Shown here one piece after another: positions 50,247 through 61,235 of a stretch of 64,000 nucleotides of DNA; the stretch's first letter is position 1, and each line of letters begins with the position of its first letter. Below the pieces are notes generated by a model, which was not told the origin of the DNA, did not search any database, and saw only the letters and a program-made list of their open reading frames with translations. The stretch spans positions 21,697,464 through 21,761,463 of the forward strand of contig OZ024929.1 of assembly GCA_964017235.1 (NCBI GenBank), given 5' to 3'. Position numbers and translations under genes: made by a program. The stretch is from Sabellastarte sp. h YS-2021 (Eukaryota; Annelida; Polychaeta; Sabellida; Sabellidae).

Positions 50247-50700
50247 ATGAATCAGCCTTTTGCCAAATTGTCCCTTGGCAAATCAGCTCCCTAAAAAGTC
50301 AGCCCCGGACAAATTGGCCCCTTAAAATTTGGCAGTGTACAAATTGGCCCCCAGTTGAAAACTTTTGTAATTTGAACTTCTTTTTCGATCTTCAAAAGCA
50401 TTCGACTGGGTTTATGGAGATGTTTCTTCAGGATAATTAAAAAAGAAAAATAACGGGTGCTTTTCAATAAAACTGCATGCCTTAATTGAAATGGTGTTGA
50501 ATTATAATCTGGTCCATGTTAATGTTGACTAAAAGGTGGGATAATGTGTGTGATAATAATGGTGAAAGCTAAATGTGATTAACACACATCAAACATAATC
50601 GGATGCTGTAATCAATCTATTTAACCTATATCCATTACATACTTCGCTATGTAAGAATTAATAAAATTGTACCAAATGCATGGCCTCTGCAGATGGGATC
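50247..50700 (-). mobile_element. AAATCGGCCC-end element, copy 3, truncated
   Basis: TGAATCAGCCTTTTGCCAAA, TTGTCCC, CAAATCAGCTCCC, AGTCAGCCCC, CAAATTGGCCCC, then AGTTGAAAACTTTTGTAATT and AAAGCATTCGACTGG. Compared with 7620-7800 it is inverted (there CCAGTCGAATGC ... AATTACAAAAGTTTTCAACT). The far end was not found, although homology to the copy-1 interior may continue toward 50720. Confidence 0.7.
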
Positions 50701-51420
50701 ATAACTTTTGTGATCTTTTAGGAACAACTGGCTTCCAATATATGCTACTGTTTGATCAGTACCTTTTTAAATAATCCCTCTGCTTAGATATTAACTATTT
50801 TGTAACATTTGTGATCTTTTTTGTGATCAATTTGCTTTAATTTGTATGCTACTGCTTGATTGGTACTTGTGCTAATAATCTCACTACTTATACATTAAAC
50901 TGTTTTGTAACTCTTCATTTGAGAACAACTGACTTTAATTCATTCATACCTGTGTAATATTTATGTAAGTTTGTTTGACTAACATCTGTGTAATATTTGT
51001 CTACGTTTTGAGATTAAAATGAATATTCTCAATGTTTTATATTATATTTTATAATGAATTTCAATTATGAATCGAAACTTAAAAGAATAAAGAATATTTA
51101 GTCACCTTTTTGTTAGTTTTTAACACTTAGCTTGTGGTAATGTAACAAAATAATAGACTGATATAGAATCAATCTAGGAATTACACTGTTATTCCCGAAT
51201 ATATACACAGTCATCAAATATTTATATGAATTTGACATCAAGGGACCGATAAACATTTTGATAAAAATTGTCCTACATGCAATGTCTTAAAGTAAGAATT
51301 GAATGGGGGCACAATTTTTAAGTTGCTATGTTACAATTTTAGGCATAATAATATTTTCATAGGTGAGCAACCTAAAAATATCTTGAATTAGACCTCTGGT
51401 TCCTGTTTCACAAAGCGTCC
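50701..51420. other. Unassigned AT-rich DNA
   Basis: A loosely repeated TGTGATCTTTT(A/T)...AACTG/TTTGATTGGTACTTG pattern spans 50710-50935; otherwise nothing recognised. Confidence 0.35.
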
Positions 51421-52644
51421 TTTGGAAGAACCTTCTTTATGTGGGTGTTCCACTAGAACCGACTGGTCATTAACTGTGCCTTTTTTGAGAGTTGGGACCA
51501 ATGTTTACATGGTCAGTTAGGGTCAGTTGTAGTTTCAAGACCTGTCAGGGAGAGTCAGTAAAATATCAAACATGTTTGAAATTTCTACGACCATTGCCGA
51601 CCCTTGTAACAGACCCTAATTTCATCCACCTCTAGCCAGCCTGTCTATAAATGTTCCCGACAAGCCTGTAAGTTTTCCAGGACAGTTGGGAATTTTTTCA
51701 CATCTGGGTCCTAGAGTAGGGAATTTTTATAACCAACAAGTCTTAAAGCGAAACAGACATGCTGTAAACAAAAGCTGACAGGCCTGTTACAGTAACAGAC
51801 AAGCCATGAGGTGTAACCGACAGGCTGGCAATATATTTTTTTGTCTTACAGCCTGTCAGTTTCAAAATCTGTGGCTATAAAAGGGCAAATCGGCACACAC
51901 ACTTCATTCATTTGGGCTTTGGCTGTCGAAAGACAAGAGGTGTGCAGCTTTCGAGTTTTAATTTTTTGCAAATTAGCTTAAGTTGTGAGCTAGGCTGGAG
52001 TGAAGAAGCTGTACATGTAATTTGACATAATGCCAAGGGGCAGAAGGAGGAAGATTGAAGTACCTACAGATTCTCAACCACACTTTGAGTTAGGAGATAC
52101 TGCTGAGGATATAGAGAGAAGAAGAAGGGAGAGAGGGGAGAGAGAGTAATGGGAGAGACAAGAGCAGGAGAGGGAGAGAGAGGTTGGAGCAAGGGAGGAT
52201 AGAAGAGACCAAGCAGATGGAAGAGACTGAGGAAAGAACAGAAAAGCGACCTCAAACGGACATAGATTCTGATCCAATTTAAGTTTAATATCAGCTCCAC
52301 TAGAAGCAAGTCTGTCAAAAAGACATGGGACAAGTGCATTAGAGAGTCCAAGGAAAAGATAACCAAGGCACTTCTTGATGACTTATTCATTAAATACAGT
52401 TTCCTTAAAGAGTGTATCAACAAAGATTATGACCAACTTGCAGTAATCCTGGATGAGAATCAAATAAGGGAATTAAGGACTCTTTGAAGAAAAGAGATAT
52501 TTGGATGGCGCCTATACTGGAACTCAAAACAAAGAGACAGTTTGAGCCACGAAAAACACAACCAATACCTTAACTACACAACTTTGTTGTCCCAAAGAAA
52601 AAGAAATGGGCCCACTAAAACCTAGAAGATCACACCAAGGACAA
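51421..52644 (+). mobile_element. Penelope-like element, 5' part
   Basis: Leader with repeated ACAGGC/GACAAG motifs and a TATA-like CTATAAAAG (51875-51883), then a start ATG at 52031 in RGRRRKIEVPTD, LGDTAEDIERRRRE, a GA-rich Glu/Arg tract, and WDKCIRESKEKITKALLDDL (52330), FIKYSFLKECINKDYDQLAV, NQIRELRTL. This is the N-terminal region of Penelope-like polyproteins as I recognise it. It stops where the nested CR1 LINE begins and resumes after 54264. Confidence 0.7.
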
Positions 52645-54263
52645 CAACGTCACTGGTCAAGGAGTGTGCTGATATTCTCACCACTCCCATCACTAAAATT
52701 GTAAATTATTCAATCAAAGAAGGTAGTTTTCCCAACTGTTTTAAGATGGCACATGTCACCCCCCTCCATAAGAAGCCCAGCCTTGATAGAAATAGCCTCA
52801 AAAATTATAGGCCAGTGTCAAACCTTAGTTTTATATCAAAGCTTATCGAGAAAGTTGTGGCAAACCAGCTAAGTGAATTCATTTCACACAAGGGTCTCTT
52901 AAATGTCAACCAGTCTGCTTATAAGAGGTCCCACTCCACTGAAACCGCATTGTTGAAGATTCAAAATGATATAGCTTTTTCAGTGGACTCAGGAAAGGCA
53001 GTGGCCCTGATATTATTAGACATGTCAGCGGCGTTTGACACTATTGACCATTCCCTGTTATATGATTGCTTGCATGACTGGTTTGGTCTAGATAGCACTG
53101 TCTTGTTGTGGATCAAATCATACCTTTCAAACCGAAAACAAAAAATTAAAATAGGTGATAGTTTCTCTGAGGCGGTAATTCTCCCTTTCGGAGTCCCCCA
53201 AGGCTCCGTATTGGGTCCTCTCCTTTTTACCCTTTACACTAGTCCCCTCAGTCAAGTTATTTCTAAATTCAATGTTACTCATCACCTATATGCTGATGAC
53301 ACCCAGATCTACTTAGCAGTTGACTCCAGGAACTTTGATTCTAGCATGGAAGAACTGACCGAGTGTCTCAAGTCAGTACAGTAGTGGATGGTTGGTGTTA
53401 AGCTAAAACTAAACCCAGAAAAAACCGAATTTATCATCATAGGTCAAAAAGCCACCAGAGAGTCACTTGCACCAAATTTCTCTGTTCCACTCCTCCAAAA
53501 CAATATCTCTCTGTCGGTGGAAGTAAAGAATATGGGTGTTATCTTTGACTCAGACAACTCCTTTGACAATCATGTTGCCAAGGTTTGCCGAGCATGTTAC
53601 TATCATCTTCGTGATTTGCAACGAATTCTCAAATTCCTAAGTAAGAAACTGCAATACTTCTGGCAAATGCTATGGTCAGTAGTCGTCTGGACTACTGTAA
53701 CTCTTTACTTTATGGGGTAAGCAAGTCCAACATAGCTAAGCTACAGAGAGTCCAGAATGCTCTTTGCCGCATCATATTCAGACTTGACAAAATGAGTCAT
53801 GTTACACCCTTTTTGAAAAACTCCACTGGCTTCCAATTCAACATTGTATCCTTTTTAAGTATAATCTCCTGGTATTCAAGGCTATCAATCTTTCACAGCC
53901 CCCATATCTCTCAGCTTTAATAAGATCGAGCAGTCTTACTCGCGGCAACAGGCTATCTGTCTCCTCAACCCGCCCTAAGAAGCACATAGGCAGGCAAGGC
54001 TTTGCAGTAGCTGCACCAGCTGAATGGAACAAGCTGCCACAAACTGTCAGATATGAGAAAATAATAGATCATTTCAGAAGCCAGCTAAAGACACGCTTGT
54101 TTAGGCTGGCATACCCCCCACCTTAGTTATACCCTGGCAGGCGCTTATTAGATGTCGACCCATGCCTGTCTCTGGACTCTCCCTTCTTGGACATAAGCGC
54201 ATTAGAGGATTTCTATCAATTTTGCGCTATATAATCCTACTATTACTATTATTATTATTATAA
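52645..54263 (+). mobile_element. CR1/L2-type LINE nested in the Penelope-like element
   Basis: The RT domain is largely intact in one frame, 52746-53381: PVSNLSFISKLIEKVVANQL, SAYKRSHSTETALLKI, ILLDMSAAFDTIDHSLL, GVPQGSVLGPLLF and the catalytic HHLYADDTQIYLAV. An in-frame TAG at 53382-53384 precedes WM-V-G-V-K-L-K-L-N-P-E-K-T-E-F, and frameshifts near 53650 and 53820 break the C-terminal part (SSRLDYCNSLLYGVSKSNIA; AAPAEWNKLP near 54010). The 5' end is truncated. The 3' end is GCGCTATATAATCC plus (ATT)n at 54241-54263, the same tail as at 20077. Confidence 0.9.
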
Positions 54264-56487
54264 CAGTCCCAGAGTTTTGTCAACCAACTTAAGAGACCTT
54301 TAAATTGAACTCTCACTTCTGCTTCTACATCTAGTAGTTAAGCTTTTATATCCTTACTCACATATTCACATCCTGATAATATAAAGACTACTAATCACAT
54401 GTAACTTGATGCATAAAAATAAAACGAATTGAAAAACAAATGCAATTCCACTGGACCTCCAGGGACCTACACGATGAATACTTTAAGAATCATGGCACAA
54501 TCAAAGTGACAGATTGAATTAGCCTCCTTGAATACCCCACCTGGTATTCTACCCCCTAACACTAAATTTGAAAGTTATATAGGTCATAATGCCATAAATA
54601 TATCTAAGGTAGAACTCAATGAACACCAGCTCACAGCCCTGGAAAAGGGCTTAACTTTCTGCCCCACACTAAACGGGCCAGATAAGTCTGAGATCTGGAA
54701 TGACTTTAAAAAGTCTACAGGAGGTTGGAATTAGTTCAATTCTTCAGGCCTACCAAACAGCCAGAAGATAACAACCAAGAAATATCATAAAGCATCATTG
54801 ACTTTATGAATGCTAACACCAATCAAGAAAAGGATGAACAAGACACTTTAATTAACTATGATGACATACATAAATCATTCAAGAATAAATCCTCATTTAG
54901 GCCTAACCCACCCAATAAAACACCTGACACCTTCAAAAGAGCTTTTAAGATGAACTTATTGAAGTGTAAGGTAGACCACAACTCTTACAATAACCTAACC
55001 AAACAACAATTTAAGGGACTGAAGGAACTTAGGGACAATACAGAAATTGTCATAAAAAGGCAGATAAAGGATCTGCGATAGTGATCATGAGCACTACAGA
55101 TTACATAAAAGAAGGTTATAGACAGTTAAGTGATACCAACTTCTATACCAAACTCAGACAAGACCCAACACTAGACATATCCAAGAAAATATGCCAAGTA
55201 CTAACTGAAATGAGAAGTCTTAAACTTATCACTGAGAAGAATTTCGAGTTCTTAAACAAAAGCAATCCGAAAGCTGGAAGATTCTATCTTCTCCTTAAAA
55301 TACACAAAAACATCTTCCAGGTAGACCAATATGCAGTTCTACTGGACACCCAACTGGCAACATCAGCAATTTTGTGGAATGCACACATTAGAGACTATGT
55401 ACCAAAAACAGCCTCTTATGTTAGGGACACTCATTGATGTTATCTTCATCATTTGGACACATGGCAAAAATGAACTAGAACGTTTCATTATCTCAATGAT
55501 ATCCACCCAAAAATTAAATTCACTTCAGAGGTCAGTGACACTACTGTCAATTTCCTGGACATCACAGTAAAAATTGACACTGACAACATCATATACACAA
55601 CACTATATAAACAACCCACAGACACGCATCTGTACCTTCACTATGAATCAGCCCACTACAGTCCCTGTCATGAAAAGGCCCCTATGGACAATTCTTAAGA
55701 ATCAGAAGAATATGTTAAAAAAACAAGGACATCTTTGAAAATAGCTTCAAAATGATTGAACATTATATAAAAAGAGGTTATCCACTTAAGCAGTTGAAGA
55801 AACATAAGCCTAGAGCTAGCAAGTATAATTAACTTGACTTACTTGAAGTCAGAGAAAAAGAACCTAATTCAACCCCAGTAATGACCAACAAATGCAATCC
55901 ACAAAACCCCAATATAAAGGGTTTTATTCACAACAACTGAAACATAATTGAACACAGTACAGATTGTGCCCCAACATTTCCAGACAAAACTATCATTGGC
56001 TTCAAAAGATTACCAAACCTTTGAGACTTACTTACAAAAGCATCTATTGAATATCCACCAAAGGCACTACAGACCAAACCATTAATACTCACTCACTGTA
56101 CTAGATTAGAGTGGAAAATTAGTGGAGACAAATACAAAACTAAGGATCTCCTCAAACAAATACCATGTGAATTAAGTGATATAGTGTATTTAATTACATG
56201 CACAAAATGCAAAAAAATACTACCTGGATGAAACAGGCAGATCATTCAGAGTACGAATCTGTGAACACAAACTCTCAGTTAATAAACCACAGGAAAGAAG
56301 AGTGACTCCTGTTTCCACACATTTCACTGGAAATAATCACTTCACTAAGGATATGCAGTTTTCTATACTGGAATGGTGCACTCCCAAGTACAAAACACAA
56401 TCAACTGCTCTCAGAAGAAGGTGTAAACAGTGGTGGATGTGGAATATTGGAGCAGTCCATGCAATAGGCATAAATCAATTTGTTTGA
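54264..56487 (+). mobile_element. Penelope-like element, RT remnant and GIY-YIG endonuclease
   Basis: Frames in order: YFKNHGTIKVTD (54480), KSEIWNDFKKSTGGWN (54684), IDFMNANTNQEKDEQDTLIN, KNKSSFRPNPPNKTPDTFKR, GLKELRDNTEIVIKRQ (55015), TTDYIKEGYRQLSDTNFYTK, NPKAGRFYLLLKIHKN (55267), DVIFIIWTHGKNELERF (55436), VNFLDITVKIDTDN, TDTHLYLHYESAH, IIGFKRLPNL (56000), CTKCKK (56199), then a GIY-YIG-type domain ending TPVSTHFTGNNHFTKDMQFS and WWMWNIGAVHAIGINQFV (56305-56484). The end WWMWNIGAxxxIGINQFV is diagnostic. The core RT palm is deleted between 55430 and 55440. Confidence 0.88.
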
Positions 56488-56740
56488 TTTCTACGCATTT
56501 TATCTGTCTTTTATTCACACTCATGAGACCAAAACCCTGTATTTGCTTAAATATCCATGTGCACAGTTATTCAAATAGCCAGAGTAATAAGGGTGAGCAG
56601 TCATAAAACCACTCAAAAGCCTAATTATATAAAATACCATAAAAATCAATATTTGATCATAAATGGGATTATATGGGATTCTGATGCAATAATCATATCA
56701 CGTCACATCAAATGTTACATCACGTAAAATTACATCAATA

Positions 56741-57750
56741 TGGATATCAGAGTGAATTATGTTTGTAGAATTTGCCATAAGGCCTTCACTAAGAACTCTA
56801 GCAACATGTAACTAATTCACACTGTTCCTCAGACCAGCTGGTGATATATTCATTTGAGAATAAAAATAAATAAATAATTTTACTCAACAAAGTTTTTATT
56901 AGTGTATATTAATGACAATATAAACTAAAGTGTATACACCTCTACAGTACTGCAATGTGGATGTAAGAGTGGATTATGTTTGTGGAATTTGCCATAATAC
57001 CTTCACTAAGAACGCTAGCCTCAAAAGGCACAAGGCAAATGTACACCTTATTACTCACTTCAATTGCTTGATATGCCCAAAATCCTATAAAAGAAAAGAA
57101 GACATGATCAAACATAGTAAAATTTATTTGAAAAACATTTAGAGTCAGACTGTGAGGCTTCAGAAAATGCACCACCATGCACCTCCACTAGTACGGACAG
57201 CACACCATCAAATCTGCTCTCCAGTGACATCAGTGATGTAGTCCAAGACCTCATTATGAGCGACAGTGAAGATGGCGACCTAGACAAGATGGCCACCAAA
57301 CTTGAGAACAGTGTACCCACAAGAAGTATTTCCAGACCGACAAATACAATCATAAGCTGTTTAGAAATGGTTGACAAATCAACCAATACAGAATCATTAA
57401 TAGTGATCACCCCTAACGAGATTCTGGATCCAGGGGAGAAACTATTGGAAAAACACATGGACTGTTGGATATGCCGACTTCACTAGGAGACTCAATGGAA
57501 GATCCTCACTCCCCAGTTAGCAGCACACACTCTCCATCACTCCACATCACTCCCCTCATTTGTAAACACCTACTACCTCACACACTGTCACAAAAGCAAA
57601 AGTATCTGTGGAAATGGACTGCACACAAGCAGAGCTCACCCTCGAGGATATGTACAGGAGGGAGCCAACCAGGCCAAGTCTATTTGCGTCCCCACTGAAA
57701 AGACACAAACTGGCATCAATCCTGAAAAAAATAAATGTTGACTTAATGTT
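56741..57750 (+). pseudogene. C2H2 zinc-finger reading frame, broken, with a duplicated first finger
   Basis: 56930-57142 encodes YVCGICHNTFTKNASLKRHK-ANVH (C-x2-C-x12-H-x4-H) and FNCLICPKSYKRKEDMIKHS. A decayed copy of the first finger (YVCRICHKAFTKNSS) lies 200 bp upstream at 56755-56812. After a frame change near 57140 an acidic Ser/Thr-rich segment runs to 57486 (ESDCEASENAPPCTSTSTDS ... CLEMVDKSTNTESLIVITPN), then a third frame reads VSVEMDCTQAELTLEDMYRR and SPLKRHKLASILKKINVDLM to a stop near 57750. It may be cargo of, or captured by, a neighbouring element; no family assigned. Confidence 0.5.
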
Positions 57751-57800
57751 GTAAAATGAAATTGTTTTCCTTTTATATTTCAACAAAAATATATATATAA

Positions 57801-58920
57801 TTGTCCATTTCGTGAAATGGACAAGAAAATTGGACAACCAAACTGTCCATTTTGTGAAATGGACAAATCCATATGTATTTTCCTATCCATTTCATGAAAT
57901 GGACAAAGTTATGTATGAAAGTTAAAATTTCATTCATCGCCAATCTTTTGGTTTAAGTTATCCACTTTATTCCCCTATAATTATAATAATATGTATCTGA
58001 AATATCTTACACTAAGTTAGTTAATAGTTAAATAGTTAAAACAATTTGAAATAAAAGTGTTAATTAAATCATACTTTTTAATGGGAATAACTATTTAAAA
58101 TTACACTCACACTTTTAAAAAGCATATTGGTATCTGGTATATTGTTTAACTTTTGCTTAAAAATTATAAGAGAACTTTGTCTCTTTTGTGCACTAGTCTT
58201 GTTTAAAAGACTTTCCTTTAATGAATAGATGTGAGGAATTGTAGCCTAACCTTTGAAGATTACCTCTGAGGGTTATTAAAAGTAACTATCAATTTAAAAA
58301 GGTTGAAGCCATCCTAAAAATTGCAAAAAGAAGTGGGCTAATTACAATTAAATCCAACGTACAAGTGGTGAGGCTTTCTTTAAATGAGATCTGTGGTTTG
58401 TAGCCAACCTTTTGAGGATAAGATCTAAGGGTTAATTCAGTGGCTGTAATAGTCATAAACCTCATGATAATGTGGACAAGTAAATAACAACAGTGATATC
58501 AACATTTGCAATTATTAATGTAAATAAACTACCAATGTGGCTTAGTGTTAAAAGTTCCTAATGTTATAAAATATATGTTGTGGGTTAGTCTCACCTAGAT
58601 GCTAAACTCATAAATTTTTAATAAATATAAATACAGATATTTAACTAATATTGTAGCTTAATCATAGTAGGATCGTGTTAGATTTTATAAGAAAAGGTTA
58701 AAGCAATTATATTTACTTGCACATCACTAGTAGTTAAAGTACAACCATTTATGTACAACCATTTTTTTTCACACACACATACAAAAAACAAAAAAAATGT
58801 TTTTTCACTGTGAATGAGAGTAAAAATTTCGTACATTTACGTCATTTTCATGAAATGGACAAATATTTTGTCTATTTGACGAAATGGACAGTTGGATTGT
58901 CCATTTCATGAAATGGACAA
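57801..58920. mobile_element. Non-autonomous element with three palindromes at each end
   Basis: Palindromes built on TGTCCATTTCRTGAAATGGACA lie at 57801-57824, 57844-57865, 57886-57903 and, inverted in order, at 58843-58860, 58869-58890, 58897-58920. The two ends are inverted repeats of each other, including the spacer AACCAAACTG / CAGTTGGAT. The interior is AT-rich, non-coding, with a partial internal duplication (58211-58277 versus 58374-58436). No target duplication resolved. Confidence 0.85.
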
Positions 58921-59408
58921 TTTCACACCTGGGTCATAACATATATATACCCTTAATATTGCTATTGTCCTTTACTCACATTTCTAGTTAGTTGTGTAAC
59001 ATCAAATCGAGTGTTATTTCAGCGTGTTGAGGTGTGTCATTGTTCCTTCATTGTTTGAGTTTGATTGTTTCAGTTTGAATTAGGTGTTGAACAGTGTGGA
59101 CATGTTTTTTGGGCCTCTCTAATTGTTTGGGAAGAATAACCTCAAATCTAAGAGAGGAGAGAGGACAATCCAACTGTATACGTAACATATTGATCATGTA
59201 TAGAGACTAATGATATATCGTAATTATTGTACCTTGTAATCAGTTCTAATCATATTGTAATTATATCTCATTTCAGATGACCGTGGTCATTGTTTACTAA
59301 TAAACAAATAGACAGTGTTCTTATCTATGACCACGGCCAGAACTCAAACCAGAGGCAAAGATACCAAGTTAGACTTGTGAAAACAGGACACACACACCAT
59401 CTACAATT
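58921..59408 (+). other. Leader and possible 5' LTR of the Ty3-type element
   Basis: Precedes the gag start. Contains AATAAA at 59299-59304 and an inverted pair ATGACCGTGGTCAT (59277) / ATGACCACGGCC (59326). LTR limits and primer-binding site cannot be fixed without the 3' LTR, which is outside the window. Confidence 0.35.
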
Positions 59409-60421
59409 ATGTCAGCTGTGGAGTGCCCCATCCCTGGATGTACCTAGAAGACAGATGACCTGGATGCTATTATTGTTGCTGCATTACTCAATGCACATAG
59501 CGCTACACACAGCCCCAACCTGGGGGCATCTGCTAAAGTAGAAAAAGTCAAAAGGCCAACAGTATCCGCTGCTGGCTCCAGTGAGGAATGGTCATACTTC
59601 GAGTCATGTTGGAAAGACTATGTAGATGCCACAAAAATCACAGGGCAAGATAGTTGTCCAGCTCATTGAATGCTGTGATGAAAAGCTCTGGACAGACCTG
59701 ACAAGATCCGCAGGGGGAAGCTTAACCAGCAAAACTGAGCAACAAATACTAAGTGCCATGAAAAAACTTGCTGTACGTGAAGAAAATACAATGGTTGCCA
59801 GAGTAATATTGCACAATATACATCAGGACCGTGAGGAGACAGTACGAAGCTGGTGCTCACTTACGCGGACAAGCAGGCATTTGTAAATTCCTGGGAAAAT
59901 GCCCAGGATGCAATACTGATGTTAATTACACAGAGAGTGTGCTACGCGATGTACTCACCAAAGGCATAGCCGATCCAGAAATCCAGCTGGACCTACTTGG
60001 TAGCAACAATCAAGACATGTCACTTGAAGAGGTCTTTAAATTTGTTGAGACTAAGGAGGCCAGGAAACGTTCTGCATCACGTTTGCTTGACTCACACACA
60101 GTTGAATCAACAAGCAGTTCATACAGGAAAAGCAAACAAACAACCCAGAAACAAAATCAGGAACCCTGCTCTTATTGTGGCAAGAAAGGACATGGCAGAA
60201 GTGCTCCAGGTTGCATCCGAAGAAGAGAATGTCCAGCATATGGACACAGATGCCAACTATGCAGTCGTGACCACCACCTTGAACTCGTCTGTCAAAGCAA
60301 GAACAAGCAGAACAGTAACACTGACACATTAGAATTGGATGAATGTGAAGGTACCATCTTCAACTCTCTGTGCGCAATAAAAAACCTTTGCCCCACAAAA
60401 CTAGATATTCAGTTGCCTTAG
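59409..60421 (+). pseudogene. Ty3-type retrotransposon gag, broken
   Basis: Likely start ATG 59409. The frame opens with a C-x5-C pair (CPIPGC), meets TAG at 59445-59447, and continues through WSYFESCWKDYVDATKITGQ. A frameshift near 59650 leads to VVQLIECCDEKLWTDLTRSA and ALAVREENTMVARVxL-type sequence (KKLAVREENTMVARVILHNI), and another near 59850 leads to GAHLRGQAGICKFLGKCPGC. The nucleocapsid end has CSYCGKKGHGRSAPGCIRRR, ECPAYGHRCQLCSRDHHLEL: a C-x2-C-x3-GH-x4 knuckle and a second Cys/His cluster. Ends at TAG 60419-60421. Confidence 0.85.
60379..60385 (+). promoter_or_regulatory. Canonical -1 ribosomal frameshift heptamer A-AAA-AAC
   Basis: In the gag frame the codons are ATA AAA AAC, so the X-XXY-YYZ register is exact. 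A -1 slip here enters the protease frame, which is open across this point and has no ATG nearby. The gag stop follows 34 nt later. No pseudoknot was modelled. Confidence 0.75.
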
Positions 60422-61218
60422 ATCACCACATCTATGATCAGCTGTCAGACACATGGATCAACAAGGGTTCCAAACCCCAGCCATATATCAGCCTCACAGC
60501 TAAAGTTGCCCTAGAGGACTACAACGCACTCGGATTCAGGCAGCCGGCTGATACCAACACTGTGGCGATATCTGCAATGGCCGATACAGGCTGTCAAAGC
60601 TGCTTAACTGGCATCAGAATAGTGAAGCGTCTTGGTTTACATGAGAAAGACCTTATTCCAGTAAAGATGAAAATGCATGCAGCAAACAATAAGGGAATTT
60701 GCATCCTTGGTGCCACATTCCTTTGTCTCCTTGGGAAGGATCAACATGGCCAAACAATTGAGACCAGGCAGATGACGTATGTAACAGACAACTCCAAGAA
60801 GTTCTTCCTCAGCAGAGAGGCCTGTATCACACTTGGCATTATCCCCAAAGACTTCCCGGAAGTAAGTACAACTTGCAACACCATACAGGTGCCAAAGCCT
60901 TGTGAATCATATGACCCTACGTATGATCAAAACAATGATGTTTCCAACAGGGATTGCAACTGTCCCGCACGCCAAAAACCACCCCCACCACCTATAAACT
61001 TACCATTTCCTGCAATAGGAACAAATCGTGCCAAGGTACAAGAGTACCTGTTAGATTACTACAAATCGAGCACCTTCAACACCTGCGAACACCAAACACT
61101 ACCGCTAATGGAAGGACCTCCCATGAAACTGATGGTGGACCCAGATGCCACCCCTACTGCACATCATACACCAGTCCCTGTACCACTGGCAAGATCAAGT
61201 CAAGGCAGGACTGGACCA
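60386..61218 (+). pseudogene. Ty3-type protease region and linker to RT
   Basis: Open from the slip site to TGA 61219-61221. Protease core MADTGCQSCLTG (60577), in which D-T-G is the catalytic aspartate triad, followed by FLLGATFLCLLG-like flap and LSREACITLGIIP (60811). Then a Pro-rich linker (CPARQKPPPPPINLPFPA) and a conserved PPMKLMVDPDATPTAHHTPV string before RT. A one-step frame change near 61185 leads into the frame that continues as RT after the inserted MITE. Confidence 0.85.
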
Positions 61219-61235
61219 TGATGTTAGATTAGGAG

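Noticed and set aside
60370-60372. GTG as the start of the protease frame
   Set aside because: Non-ATG start is unlikely here; the in-register A-AAA-AAC heptamer explains entry into this frame by -1 frameshift from gag.
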